Assembly: GCA_040954595.2 (NCBI GenBank) | Contig: CM082580.2 | Coordinates: 2,666,001-2,730,000 of the forward strand | Reading direction: 5' to 3' | Origin: Balanoglossus misakiensis | Lineage: Eukaryota > Hemichordata | Length of the DNA: 64,000 bases | Part shown: positions 31,801-43,228 of the stretch, in pieces | Position numbering within the stretch: position 1 is the stretch's first letter | Layout: each line of letters starts with the position of its first letter | Made by a program: the position numbers and the translations under genes | Notes under the pieces: model-generated | The model's database searches: none | Told to the model about the DNA's origin: nothing | The model's input: only the letters and a program-made list of their open reading frames with translations

Positions 31801-32841
31801 TGCTTTTGGGTTGTCGGTACTGTCCAGTTTGTCTGGGTAGATCATTCGGTATAGTCGGATTGGGAGTATGTTGCTTTGTGCTCCTGTGTCGATTTTGCAT
31901 TTTAGATCTATTTTCTGTTTCATATTAGGCCGATCGATGCGCAACAAGGTGAAAATTTCTTCTTTGTTGTCATTATCTGTCAGGACTGTGCCGATTGTTA
32001 GAGTTTCTTGTTCAATATCATCGGTATATTGACTTATGTCATGTATTTGTCTCCTGGTTGGATTGGTTTGCCTGCGGCTATATTGGTTCGTGTCTGATCG
32101 ACATACCGACTGCCAGTGGTTTTGTTTTCCGCATCTGTGACATCGACTACCATATGCTGGGCATTTGTGTCTGGGTAGTGCATCATGTTTCTTCCCACAA
32201 TTGGTGCATTGTTTCAGCTGTGTGGGTTTGGTATCAGTGGGTTGTTTCTTTATGGCGTCGACTGTGTTGCTGACTGGGTTTTCTGGTTTATTATTCAATG
32301 TTTTCATTTGTTTGCTAGTGGCTTCATGACTGCGGGCAACGTCTATTGCGTCCTTCAGCGTGAGTGTTTCGTCACGGCCGATTAGTAGTTTCTGCACCTC
32401 GTGATGACAGGAGCCCCAAATCAGTTGATCCACTAACCTTTTTTCTTTTTCGTTACCGAATTTGCATTTTGCTGCGAGGTTCTTCATTCTTGAGATGAAG
32501 TTGTCTATTGGCTCATCATGGTTTTGTTTCAGATCTTGAAAGTTGTATCGGTGAATACGGTGGTTGGATTTTGGCTCTAGATGTGTGGCAAACTTTTCGA
32601 ATATTTTGTCAGGTTTCTTTTTATCATCTTCATCATCAAAAGTCCAACTGTTGTACATATCTAATCCCTTTTCACCAGACCATAGTAACAGGTAGCTCAC
32701 CTTTTCTTCATCAGCAGCCTCTTTCAGTGCACTTTTGAATGTAAGTTCGCATTTTTGTTTGAATCTCGAAAAGGCGATGGTTATATCCGGGGCGTCCCAG
32801 TCCATCTGTGGCGGTGGTAGTTGGGCTTGTAATGACGCCAT
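28801..32841 (-). CDS. gag-pol: Gypsy Gag-Pol polyprotein
   Basis: One frame of 1346 residues, ATG at 32841. Gag fills about 1-210, with two zinc knuckles at 212-247 (CTNCGKKH..., CHRCGKQNHWQSVC). Protease: IDTGAQ near 317-322. Reverse transcriptase about 480-760: LDAKNGYW (Asp586) and the catalytic ITDDV at 646-650, where most gypsy elements have an aromatic residue two before the DD pair. RNase H about 790-900: Asp795, Glu830, Asp857. Integrase about 1000-1290: zinc-binding His near 1006-1009 with TCDACQ, catalytic Asp1070, Asp1123, Glu1159. The C-terminus has no clear chromodomain and there is no envelope gene. All catalytic residues are present and no stop interrupts the frame, so the copy may be able to move. 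Confidence 0.95.
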   Translation of the reverse strand: MASLQAQLPPPQMDWDAPDITIAFSRFKQKCELTFKSALKEAADEEKVSYLLLWSGEKGLDMYNSWTFDDEDDKKKPDKIFEKFATHLEPKSNHRIHRYNFQDLKQNHDEPIDNFISRMKNLAAKCKFGNEKEKRLVDQLIWGSCHHEVQKLLIGRDETLTLKDAIDVARSHEATSKQMKTLNNKPENPVSNTVDAIKKQPTDTKPTQLKQCTNCGKKHDALPRHKCPAYGSRCHRCGKQNHWQSVCRSDTNQYSRRQTNPTRRQIHDISQYTDDIEQETLTIGTVLTDNDNKEEIFTLLRIDRPNMKQKIDLKCKIDTGAQSNILPIRLYRMIYPDKLDSTDNPKAGELQDSRVILTAYGGSKIKQLGTVTIPCQHRGRKFNCIFYVTDEPGPAILGLKACQALSLISLHYTVTREQPEPASQHQQPKHMTNPVNQQKEARPNYIKSTTPLKDRPPIQNKEHLMEMYPDCFDDIVGCFTDYTYNITLDPEITPVIHAARRVPLELRDRLKVELKEMEEKEIITKVTQPTDWVNSLVIREKDNGRLRLCLDPKDLNRAIKREHHPTPTLEEITPKLSGAKLFSKLDAKNGYWNVKLNEQSSLLTTFNTPFGRYRFLRMPFGLNMSQDIFQYKIDEAYRDCSGAIGITDDVQVYGYDEENHDLHLHEAMEKTRQAGIKLNKDKCKIKVTECSFFGNLYTEKGVKPNPEKVQAIEMMRPPSDKKELRTFLGLVNYMGPYIPKLAEHTAPLRELLHEDVKFRWTESHTMRFNAIKCLISADTTLKYYDQKKPVTLEVDSSGIGIGTVLIQDNRPIAFASKALTPAESRYANIERELLAVVYGCEKFHTYLYARKFQVVSDHRPLEQIHKKNLTQAPPRLQRMLLRLQPYDFDIVYRPGRQMVIADALSRLSPHDKKEIPEMEVKIHHLTNVTPVKLTQIREETAKDAKLQILTQQILHGWPDSIKKIQLAIREYWTIRDDISVENGILLVGSRLLIPTSMRQDILHQIHQGHLGMEKCKLRAKSCVYWPGIYKDIEQAVATCDACQRFQNSQQKEPMIPTEIPPRPWHTVGADLFYTNDTWHLIIADYYSKFPFIRKLENLRASTILRVSKILFSEQGIPEVLICDNGSQFTAREYRAFAEQYGFKIKTSSPYYPKGHGFIERHIQTVEKILNKCKGTGEDPNIAMLSLRATPLSTNIASPAELLNGRRYKTTLPTKITPPMNREEIHQHLKSYQDTQIHHYNQHARALPELYEGQKVNVQSPIKKTWTPAKIISTASTPRSYIVETEGGSQLRRNRIHLRPQPETTQQSSPGHQEDTADKEPEEPVLQTPRPRRKIQMPSKYNDFVTD

Positions 32842-32923
32842 ATTTGTGACTTGAAAAATGTCCGGTTGTTTCGGTCTATGTGTTTTTTTGTATGGGTATC
32901 TGGAGTCGCAGTATCGTAGTTTA

Positions 32924-32935
32924 CCGCTGCCACCA
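32924..32935 (-). other. Primer-binding site of the gypsy element
   Basis: Directly after the 5' LTR the minus strand reads TGGTGGCAGCGG, which starts with TGG as expected for pairing with a tRNA CCA end. The matching tRNA was not identified; a leucine tRNA ending CUGCCACCA is possible. Confidence 0.7.
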
Positions 32936-33116
32936 TGTAAAGCAATGTCACTGGTTAAAAGATGACTGGATGACTTTGATTGTGTAGGCTATAACACTGA
33001 CGTTTATTCACTAGAGAGCAGCCATGATGAACAAGGGTTGATGGGTAATACAATGCTTGAATAAAGTTCACCACTGATGGCGCTATGCTGGAATCAATGT
33101 ACTTAAGAATATAACA
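32936..33116 (-). repeat. 5' LTR of the gypsy element
   Basis: 181 bp, followed on the + strand by the target copy ATATC at 33117-33121. It should contain the element's promoter; no obvious TATA box was picked out. Confidence 0.95.
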
Positions 33117-33168
33117 ATATCACTTTTCCAATTTACTTTGATTGTGTGAGTGAGACCCCCCCCCCTGG

Positions 33169-34876
33169 TCTTGTTAACGCCCCTCCATCCTTCGGACGTT
33201 TACCTCATCGGCTTCTGTGGGGAATCAGCCACGTCCGAAGGCTGAGAGTGTAAATTCTCTCCATCTCCTTCTCCACCCAACATATTCATAGAGTCTGAGA
33301 GAGGTACCCGGCAGATCGTAAACCTTTCGTAGACAGAGACTTGCAACAAGTTTTCCGAGTAACACAAAGTTCTGGTTTATTACTGGTCACACGTAAGAAT
33401 TACACGACTCGATCCATGCTCGTTGACTCCCATCACGGATCTCCGGTGATAATGGTGTGATCTCAAATTTCACCACACCTTATTAATACGTTAGTCAAGT
33501 ATTAAGTCATAAAAGGAACACGTCATCTTAATATTTCTTAAACATGAACTTAGCGCGTGATATCTCTATCTCGTTCGGACATGTATCAATTACACAATCT
33601 TGTTTACTCTGGGTCAAGTACCTATGTCAATACTGGAATAAGGGACCGTTCAGTTTTTACGGCCGGGGGGGGGCCGGCAAAATCCAGGGGGGGGTCACTT
33701 AAATTTTGAAGTCCACAAGGGGAGGGGGGTCATCTGTTTTTTTTAAACGTTTAGGGGGGGTCACATACATTTGCCACCGAACTTTTGCTTTTGAGTCCAC
33801 AAAATTGCAGTTTCGCACACTTTATTTTACAAAATTTTCTAATGTGGGAGGGGGACACCCCCTCCCACACCCACCCCCTTTCATTCTCCGCTACATTTCA
33901 TTTTTTGCTGGTTTGTCTAGTGTACCAGGGCAGAGTGCTAGCCACCCCAACCCCACCGATGATAATATTTAACAAAGTGAATACATAAAGGAGAATAATT
34001 ATTTAAACCATTTTGCATAACTGATAGTTTCGCGCTGCATCTTCTAAATACTAGAAGTTTTATAAATGATGTCATGACAAGATGACGCCAAATCTTCTAA
34101 CTTTGAGTGGAGTGGCAAAAAGTAAAATTGGTCCTCCCAAACATTGAGATAATTTGCTTTTGAGTTCAGTAAAATGCAACTTCGCGCTACATATTTTACA
34201 AAATTTTCTTATGTGGGCGGGGGACACCCCCTCCCACACCCACCCCCTCCATTCTTCGCCACATTGCATTTATTCACTGGTTTGTCTAGTGTACCAGGGA
34301 AGACTTCTTGCCACCACACCCCGATGCTTACTTTGAGTGGAGTGGCAAAATTAAAATTTGTCCTCCCTAACATTGAGTTAATTTACTTTTGAGTTCATTA
34401 CATTACAACTTTGAGCACCGTATTTTACAAAATTTTCTCACACCCCCCCCCCCTCCACTTTTCTTGTTTTACCGATTCTAGCAACTATTGTATTGACTTG
34501 TCATTTTAATTTGTTCATAGATTTCTTTATTGCAACGATATACTATTATATACTTCAATAATACTTTAAGAAATTTATAATTGAGGTGTGAGGAGCCTCA
34601 TTCCCTTTATTGCATACAGTGTACATAGGATCAGGACGGCGAATGTTTTGGGCGTGGGGGGGGGTCATCATATTTTTGGGTCTGTCAAAGGGGGGGTCAT
34701 CATTTTTTGGTGCTGGGTGAAGGGGGGTCGGCCTGATTTTGAGAACCGATGACACAAAGTTGCCGGGCCCCCCCCCCTGCCGTAAAAACTGAACGGTCCC
34801 TAAAATCATATACAAGTGAATGACTTCTTACGTAATCATAGAAAAGATCTATGAGCGTTAAAACTCAGTCGTGACA
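33169..34876. mobile_element. Composite insertion, possible solo LTR with nested MITE
   Basis: Unit 3 alone has this stretch between the C run and TGGAACAGTGCGAACAATG. CTGG occurs on both sides (33165-33168 and 34877-34880). Without the nested MITE (33642-34800) about 550 bp remain. On the minus strand the remainder starts TGTCACGACTGAG, as many LTRs do, but the far end is not a clean CA, so solo LTR is only a guess. Confidence 0.5.
33642..34800 (-). mobile_element. Harbinger-like MITE, GGGACCGTTCAG termini
   Basis: 1159 bp with inverted ends GGGACCGTTCAGTTTTTACG and a TAA duplication at 33639-33641 and 34801-34803. The interior has long G/C runs and about three diverged copies of a block around GGGTGTCCCCCTCCCAC. 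It is oriented opposite to the unit 5 copy (53343-54531). No transposase frame. Confidence 0.88.
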
Positions 34877-35535
34877 CTGGAACAGTGCGAACAATGTTGT
34901 GGTACTAAGTAGAAAAAGTCGTATGCGAGAATTTTAGAAGGCCCTCCCCTAAAAATTGTTAATACCATTTTCATTGATAGTGTTGTTACTGTGGATGGTT
35001 GTTGTCAACGTACAAAACAGACTGTGTCAGCAAGCAAGTTAAAAGAACAGAAAAATATTCCCAGGTGACACATTTGTCAATTCTGGGAACAGCTGAATGT
35101 AACATCGGTTCTTTTGATGTCAAATTATTTGGATTCTATCAGTGAGTATTATGAAAATATCAAGTCGATAGAGATGACATCACCAAGCACTTACTGCTGA
35201 AAAATATTTATTTGGGAAAGCTTGACAAAAAATTTGTTGAGTACGCATAAAATTATTCATTTTCAGTAATGCACTAAAATTATACTGAGTAATCATTTGC
35301 ACAAGCGCAAGTTAGAGATTCAACCTAACTAAAACAATACCCCAACAAATTGTCCACATGTCCACGGACAGTTACATGAAATTGTTCCATTCACTTTCTA
35401 TAATACATACTACTTGCGTGAATCGAGGCGTACATAGGCCTACATGCACTTCAGTAAATATATACTATGTTAGCAATATCTTACACCAACTCTCATAGGT
35501 TTAATGCACATTTATAACACCGTGGGATAATATTA

Positions 35536-35973
35536 TGAGGTTATTACGAAAATACCGCAAAGTATGCACTCGGACATTAGCGCCGTGTATCGCCCGACAC
35601 GTAGCGGAGGGCGATGCGCTGCGCTAATGTCCGAGTGCATACTTTGCGGTATTTTCGTAATAACCTTATTATTATACATCTTACATCTCCGTTAGTTCTT
35701 GTGTTGCATGTAACTTGGCTTTCAAAACGCCCAAAATGCCGATACAATCGATCGAAAACCGCTCAGTTGACTCAGTGAGCAGCCATCTTTCTTTTTTGTT
35801 TACGTGCGTTGGAGTGGGGGTGTCTTGAAACCGTCCGCATAGCAACGCATACCTGTACACAGTGAGTTGGGGCGCCTTGAAACTTAAGGCGTATTTAACA
35901 CGCGTTCCGTTGGTACCGTTCCGTACGGCTTTTTTAGTGCACGCTAAATTCTATTGTTCTCGGTGCCAGATGT
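35536..35973. mobile_element. Hairpin-bearing insertion, unit 3
   Basis: The counterpart of 18154-18601, 438 bp, with the same 46-nt inverted arms (35538-35666) and the same left flank ATAATATTA. It lacks a few bases (GTGTGCGCAC region). Sharing by units 2 and 3 at one site means a common ancestor carried it or it was copied by conversion. Confidence 0.75.
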
Positions 35974-36720
35974 ATAATAATAGTTGTCATTCATCACTCG
36001 CTTTAAAGCAATCCTGTCAACGTTTTAAGGGTATATTTGTGAATGTTTTATGCATTTAAGATTTCGGAAAATAGAAGACATTTATCATCGAGATTCTGAC
36101 CATTGGCATTTTGAAAACAAAACATAATTCACTTAATAATGTTGCTATTTTCGAAACATCTGACATCACTTTCTGGTCTTTTTTGGCGGAAGTCCATATT
36201 CATGCATATTTCTTTCACGGACTTGACTTTGTTGAGTGTGAAGCAAATACTGTATATTTGACCTATAAACTTAAGACTTGTGTCTTCTTTCTTTCTTTCT
36301 TCTTTTCTTTCTTTTGTATGTATTACTAACCAAGTGTTCTACCGTTCACCATGAGGGGATGGACTTGACTAGTGCGAATGCACTATTTTTCCTACCTCCT
36401 TTTTTCACTTTATCAGTACATTTTTCACCATTCGATGTAAAAATTGAAAGTGAAATAAAATTGAATTGAATTGAATTGAATTGAAATTGAATTGAATGGG
36501 TTTTCTCTCAATTATTTCTTACATTATTCATACATGCCATTCATCTGACATTGGGAAATATAACGGAATATATAATTTCATGCAGATCATATTTCAATTT
36601 AACTTGAAATCTGCTATTCACACGTTTTCTTGTTTATGTCTCTATGGCAACACTGGTATAGTTAAATGAGTGAGTTTATAACTCTCTAGATCACAACAAG
36701 TCTTGATAGAAACACTGAAT

Positions 36721-39700
36721 ATGTATTACCTGGCAAGTCTCGTTTTTATATTGCTATATTGTGCTTATATTGCTATGTCGGTACAAGGTAAGTGTACAAA
36801 AGACACATGGACTAAAATCTAACCTTAGACGGTGTTTTTGTCAATTTGTGATATTTCTGTGGCCTTTATCCTTACTAGATCTATTAGCGTGCAGTTTAGG
36901 TAGATCTTATATATATTTTCTGTGTTAATATAGGATATTTTAAACTGAAGCGATTTAAGCTGACATTTTCTTTATTTTTGTTCCAAAAATTTTATAAAAC
37001 CGCTCGAGAAATTGCACTTAAATTTATTATGAACGTATAAAGGCATGCATATCTCTTTAATGCACTTTAAAATCATTGCACAGTTAACAATATTCGAGTA
37101 TTTTTGTCATTCGTGGTATTAAAATTAATTTTGAGAATGCGCTTTTGTGTCCTACTTATTTTCTTGTTACTTGTCAATATTATTGTAACCAACATATTGT
37201 ATTTGGGAGCAATTTTGCGCAAAAACTCCTATTTCAAGAAATCCCTTGTCTGACTGCCTTGTGATTTGGTTTATAGGGTCATGCCGAAATAGTCGTGGAA
37301 ATATTGTACTTGCGATCAGTTCTTCCTGATTTGTGGTCAAAAACTAAAAAATGGCTTGCCGAAATTTTGTTTGAGGATCCTTGGGTATTCGTATCATGAG
37401 TAAACAAATAACTAAGTCAATCCCATGTCTATAACGGAAGCAAAACTGGCTATATTGCAAATAAATTTGCGTCATGTGTAAAACAGTTTGTAATAAGTCT
37501 TCTCTTGACTGTCCTAAACAGCTTATAGTTAACAACATTGCAAACCTCATACGTCTGTTATATTCTACATTCTATTTCTTTTTGTCAGGATGCGATGAGA
37601 GATACAGACTGAGAAATGGAGAGGCAGTTCGAGTTAGTTCTCCAAACCATCCAGATGATGATCACGACATCATTCTTGAGTGTACTTGGACCCTGACCAA
37701 TACTGATGGTGGACTAATAATAGTCTGCTTCAGTCATTTCGAGTTAGTCTCGCAAAATGACTCCATTTCACTTTTAGACGAGGGAAACGACAGCCATACC
37801 AGACAAAGGACCACACATACACACGATAATAGGCGTAGTGTCCCACCCATCTTTGTATCGTTAGGTGATGTCGCTTATATAATTTGGACAACAAGTGAGC
37901 AAAATACTGGATCATTTCATGCGACTGTAACTGCAGTGGAAAGTGAGTATCAAGTGTTTCATTTCAATTATCTCTCAATTGAACAACAACAACAACAATG
38001 ACGGTGTCAAAATGTGTTTATTTTTCTTTATTTTTAATATCTTATCGTCATCGTCACCGTCATTATTTGGGTTGGGAGATCGAGATTCCTGTGTCAATAC
38101 CGCTATTAATAATGCACATTTCAAATGGAAAATTGTCGCCGATCTCCATGTTACGTCTACAAAGAAAACCCAGGTGACTTTCATGAAAACAAATCTTCTC
38201 ACATATGTAGCAAAGGTTTTGAGGGCTATCATTTATCTGAAAATTTGTTCCCAGAGGCTTATGATGCGTCAGTGTAGAGGGTGGTATACCGGTAGGCCAA
38301 GCACACATACTTGCATGAGTGTCATAGTAAAGTCATCCAATGATTGTTTTTTTATAATAATAAATTTGTGTACCAAAACACTCAATGTTGGCATGAAGGT
38401 TACACCTGTATATTAAAATCTACTGGATTGAATGGCCAAATATTTTCTCAAATAAGCATATCTAATAGTGTTTGTGTAATGTTCTCATTTGTACAATATA
38501 AATATTCTTCATCAGTGACTTGCGTTGAAGCTCAACGTTCAGATGCCCAGGGCACTATGCTCGCTGCTTTAATTTCGTACCATCATTTCTATACATTTCT
38601 ACCCAATACACTTTTGCATTATATTTCTTATGTAGGTTCCGTCTCTGTGGACGCATGTCCAGTTGTATCAGGTGTAAGTATTAAACCAGACAGCTGAAAG
38701 GAATTCTTTTTAAAATGCAACATAAGAGCGCAGTTTGAGTCAAGTGCAGCGCCCCCAATGGGCAAGGAACGAGTAAGCTTCAGAACACGCTCTCCTGATG
38801 AGCGAATGAGGGCGTGGTTCAAACGAATATAGTTAACAATGATTATTTACCATTCAAAGTTTAGATCAAGACAATAAATATTTGTCAATATATATCCGCG
38901 CGAAAGACGTGTGCCATCACATGGACTAGGTCATTCGATGACTTAGACTTGCCCTCTCGTCATTAGAATATGTAGATTTCAAGTAATCAAATTTTTAAGT
39001 ACTCTGACAGTAAAACAAAATTGGAAAAATATGATAAATAATATGAAAACTCTGAAAAATATTTATATTTGGTTTACTGTACGACTATCTTGGAACTTTT
39101 ATAGACTTTCAAAAGTCAAAATGAACTAACAAATGCTTCATTGTGTCATTTCTGAACTCCGCCAGGTGCTTGAACCATTTCATCTAGCATCTGCTATGAT
39201 CAAGGAATTAATGGATCTAAAGCTGCCTCTAGATGCAAGTCGGAACATAGCTAAAGGCAAGCGATTTCACATTTCTGACAAAAATTAGACGTTCCAGTTC
39301 ACGATGTCCAGACGCTGGAAACTTTGCAATGAACATATATTTGAACATCATGTGTTAGACTAATGTTGAAGTGATGCCCGAATATAATCTATATATGTAA
39401 TGAATAACGGACAATAGGGAAATGCATATTACTCATTCTGCCTCTCAGTTTCACTTTTAAATCTTACAGAAATCCTGATGCTTCTGGATGAAGGCATTGT
39501 GACTCTTCCGTCGCCGGCCGATAATGAAACAACAGACGCGTTGACCAAGTTCCTTCTAAACGCAACTGATTCCCTCGCGAAGTCTGTTCTACGTGGGGTG
39601 GAACTTGGCAGTGGGCCAGTTATCATACATTCAGAATTCTTTCAATTGCATTTGGAAAGCGATTCTGTGGTGCATCTTACCAACACCTCTTTATTACTCC

Positions 39701-41381
39701 GAGGCGGTAATGGTGTGAAATTTCCACCGGCAGAGAAGATGTTCTCCAATTTAACCGCTGGAGCAATTGTTAACAGGATTGTAAGAATCTAACCCTTGTT
39801 GTTGAACATGTTATCGCTTCTCTCTCAGTCTCTATTTCCTTAACCACACTCTGTAAACACATGGCAATGAAGTTTATAATACATTATCGCCCATAGGTTA
39901 GTGTTTTTAACAGAAGTTTGCTTCTTCAAGACTACAATGGACGGAACACACTTCCAAGAAAATTTGTGTTGAGCTTGTCGTTTACTGATAGAGAAGGCAG
40001 AGAGTTAGAAGGTATTATATTATCATCACAATATTGCTTTCTAATATATGGTATGAGTTGGAATCGGATAAAATCTAAAATTGAAAGATTTGTATGAACT
40101 CGTAACTTGGTTTGTCTGTAAATATGGCTATGCAATATATATTTTCTTTTCAGCATAAAAGTTATTCTCTATTCACTCTTCCAGTGAAAGATACTAAAGA
40201 AGACATTGAAATTACATTTGCTAGTGAAGCACCTGAGCCAGAAACCGTCTCATTGATCGAAGGTTGGTACACTGAAGTCCATGACGTCACATATTTTGGA
40301 TTAAATGTCGAAGTAGAGGTAGGTGAATGGAAATAAAACTAGTGAAATCAATTCTGATTATGTATATTGCTTGTGCTATCGGCGAGCCAATACTAACTAA
40401 CTGTTAGCAAAAAGTGTTTATATTTCTCACAAAAATAATATTCATTCTATATATATTTTATCGTCGCAGATAGCATGGTTGTTCCAACCATTTATCATTA
40501 AGTTTGAAAATTGCAAACCTCTGTACGGAAATACAACAGTGTACGTCTTCAATGAACTTACGGCTTACTCTGACAAATACGTAGGATACCAGTTCGCTGT
40601 TGATATGGAATTTGCAGGAAATTTTTCCACGGTGTTCATCCCAGAATACTATTTCTTAAGAACTGGAGAATATTATTTCACATTTACCATTCCCCACAGT
40701 AAGTGTCCATGTTTAACATTTACCTTACACTGCACTGAAGTATTGTAAACATTTGCTGTTTAAAGCACATTTAATAGCTTGTGCATTGTCATGCATCATT
40801 TAAATTTACAGGTTCAAACCTATTATTTGTATCAGAACCTATCCTATCAATTCATGTAGTAAGAAAGTCTGAACTACTAGGCCAAAATGCATGAGTCTAC
40901 ATCCGGGGTTTTAAGAGTCGACGTCACCACCACGTCAAAAAGAATACAACTTCTTTGAGGTACCCTAACTTCTTTCTATTCTTTCCATTTTGTAGAGCAA
41001 GATATCCAGTTTGCATACACTGTCATACAAACTAGGTGTGATTATCTGAATATCCAGACTGACAGCTGGGAGAGTGACGGTTGCCAGGTATGCACAATGG
41101 TTCCTCAAAATATAATTTGGATTTAGCAGAATCAATTTTGTAATTTGAACCTAACCGAATTCAATGCATCCTTTAGATATGACACAACTCAAACAGTAGG
41201 CAGGAGAAATTTGAGAACCTGTAATACTTTGTCATATTACTCACAGAAATGTTCCAACTTTTCAGCATTTATTTTAAATCCGTAGGTTTCACCATTATCA
41301 AACGCCACCTCCACTGTGTGTGTGTGTAACCACCTGACGACATTTACATCCAGAATGGCGACAACAATGATATTACCCTAG
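36721..41381 (+). CDS. CUB-GAIN/GPS secreted protein, copy 3 (nine exons)
   Basis: Predicted exons: 36721-36787, 37589-37942, 38636-38673, 39166-39256, 39470-39780, 40154-40318, 40470-40698, 40996-41087, 41286-41381; 481 codons, 480 residues, all in phase. Layout as in copy 2: signal peptide, CUB, linker, GAIN with GPS. Exon 9 reads CVCNHLTTF, where the others have CLCNHLTTF, and TSRM where the others have TSGM after the cleavage point. SNVT has become SNAT, which keeps the sequon. The variable CUB segment (37783-37878) begins GNDSHTRQRTTH. Intron 4 uses a GC donor. The sequence after the stop carries a MITE (41454-41840), so the 3' untranslated region differs from that of other copies. Confidence 0.8.
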
Positions 41382-41453
41382 AAAACGATTGGTTACATTC
41401 TAACCCATGATGCATTGTGCTTTCCAACATGGCGGCGAACCAGTTGGTCCCAC

Positions 41454-41840
41454 TAGTCTGGTCCCCTGCCCCAATCCCACCGCTGGCTGCGCTACGCTAA
41501 AGGGAAAGGGGTCAGGTACGGGCCGATTTCACACCCAGAAACCTGGGAAGACCACGTGATCATAAACAAGATGGATGCCTCCAATGTCCGTACGCCAGTC
41601 AAGATTCATCCAGGCAGTTTATTTTGTTTCGTTTGTTGTAAAGTTGGAAATCGAATGATAAACATTCATGGAGGTGAAGGAGAGAACGGGAAATGAGTAT
41701 CTTACAACAACATATCGACTTAACAACTTAATGTTCGTATGTATTGACCAATGAGAGCCATGTTTACAATAGGCCGTGCCTGACCCTTTCCCTTTAGCGT
41801 AGCGCAGCCAGCGGTGGGATTGGGGCAGGGAACCAGACTA
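41454..41840. mobile_element. MITE with TAGTCTGGT termini, unit 3
   Basis: 387 bp with inverted ends of about 50 bp (TAGTCTGGTCCCCTGCCCCA at the left, its complement at the right) and the direct repeat TTGGTCCCAC at 41444-41453 and 41841-41850. It lies just after gene copy 3. A shorter relative is at 62447-62767. Confidence 0.85.
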
Positions 41841-41993
41841 TTGGTCCCACTACATAATGCAGAGTGACCACATGAGGGCGATATGAACAGAATTTCATTT
41901 TTGTCAGAGGAATCCGATGGATTTTTGGCCACTTAGGCCTCCAGCGTTATTTATCATGCTTCATTCGTCCTTACCATATTCACACAAATAATA

Positions 41994-42627
41994 ATATGTA
42001 ACAGGTTTGACCTGAGTGCGAGCGCAGCAAGCTATCATGTATATATTCACATTGTTGTCAACACTCCACTTTCCACATGCATGCCTCGTCAACTTTCTCT
42101 TGGTCAACTGAAGGCTTTGCAATACTTTGCCAAAGACGTTCCATTCTCTGATAGCTTCAGATTATCTATTTATCGAATTCTCACAAGGTCCTTGGGGTAG
42201 TCTTGTTGTGGTTATACGTTTCGGCTAAAAAAAGAATAAATGTTGTTGGTGGTGGCCTCTTAAACGCGTAAAGTAATTTCGAAGTCTCGCGTGATTTCGC
42301 GTGATTAAGATTTCGCGTGATTCAATATGGCGCCGACCGTCGGGCTCTCGAAATCGTCCAGAAAGTGCCCAGAAACGCTACTAAATTTCATTTTCCAACT
42401 TAATTTTCCAACGTCTTTGATGGTCTTGTGGTCGGTGTACATTTCTGAGTAGGATTTGCGATGAATAACAACATTGGTTTTACGTTTTAAGGAAGAGATC
42501 AAAATTAATGGATGCCCCCATAGATACGGGACGCACTTTTCGAACTCGTAGATATATAGAGATATACGTTCTATTTTCCATAATCCCTCATTTTCGTACA
42601 CGCGCTATCTAAAGTGCTCGCTACGCT
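41994..42627. mobile_element. Foldback-family monomer A at unit 3/4 junction
   Basis: Starts ATATGTAACAGGTTTGACCT like both ends of the 24228-25078 element and runs about 634 bp to CTCGCTACGCTT. It is followed head-to-tail by monomer B. No coding function recognised. Confidence 0.75.
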
Positions 42628-43228
42628 TATATGTAACAGGTTTGACCTGAGTGCGAGCGCAGCAAGCTATCGTGGAAATTTCCCAATCACATTGTTGTCA
42701 ACACTCCACTTTCCACATGCATGCTTCGTCAACTTTCTCTTGGTCAACTGAAGGCTTTGCACTTGCCAAAGACGTTCCATTCTCTGATAGCTTCAGATTA
42801 TCTATCGGTGGGTTTCATTCTCACAAGGTCATTGTGGTAGTCTTGTTGTGGTTAAACGTTTTAGGCTCAAAAAGAATAAATGTTGTTGGTGGTGGCCCCT
42901 TACACGCGTAAAGTAATTTCGAAGTCTCGCGTGGTTTCGCGTGATTCAGGTGTCGCGTGATTCAATATGGCGCCGACCGTTGGGCTCTCGAAAACGGCCC
43001 AGAAAGTGCCCAGAAACGCTACTAAATTTCATTTTCCAACTTAATTTTCCACCGTCTTTGATGGTCTTGTGGTCGATGTACATTTCTGAGTAGGATTTGC
43101 GATGAATAACGACATTGGTTTTACGTTTTAAGGAAGAGATCAAAATTAATGGATGCCCCCATAGATACAGGACACACTTTTCGAACTCGTAGGTATATAG
43201 AGATATACGTTCTATTTCCCATGATCCC
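42628..43228. mobile_element. Foldback-family monomer B, truncated
   Basis: A second direct copy of monomer A, cut at TTCTATTTCCCATGATCCC, where unit 4 resumes. The first 150 or so bases of unit 4 are missing, so the array join passed through this repeat. Confidence 0.75.

Larger units (their letters stand above)
28270..33116 (-). mobile_element. Complete Ty3/gypsy LTR retrotransposon
   Basis: A 4847-bp element with 181-bp LTRs at 28270-28450 and 32936-33116, TG...CA ends, and the 5-bp target duplication ATATC at 28265-28269 and 33117-33121. By eye the LTRs are identical, and one 1346-codon Gag-Pol frame is open, so insertion is recent. Units 2, 4 and 5 show the empty site (TTACTTTTTATCACTTTTCC). 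Its size, short LTRs and single frame resemble the Mag/Steamer-like group, but that placement is inference. Confidence 0.95.
25648..36720. other. Spacer upstream of gene copy 3
   Basis: Matches the other spacers outside the insertions listed separately (27376-28178, 28270-33116, 33169-34876, 35536-35973). A block of about 440 bases present in units 1, 2, 4 and 5 (for example 17365-17770) is missing here near 35160. No host gene supported. Confidence 0.55.
25648..41990 (+). repeat. Tandem unit 3 of the CUB-GAIN gene array
   Basis: Resumes the unit register at ATCATAGTGTCATTTAGG, a few tens of bases into the repeat, and runs to CACACAAATAAT. It is the longest unit because its spacer holds a LINE fragment, a full gypsy element and a composite insertion. 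Gene copy 3 lies at 36721-41381. Confidence 0.9.

Noticed and set aside
33700-34400. Frames with repeated PSHTHPL- or HPLPHP-like peptides
   Set aside because: They arise from the C/G-rich internal blocks of the MITE and occur in several frames at once.
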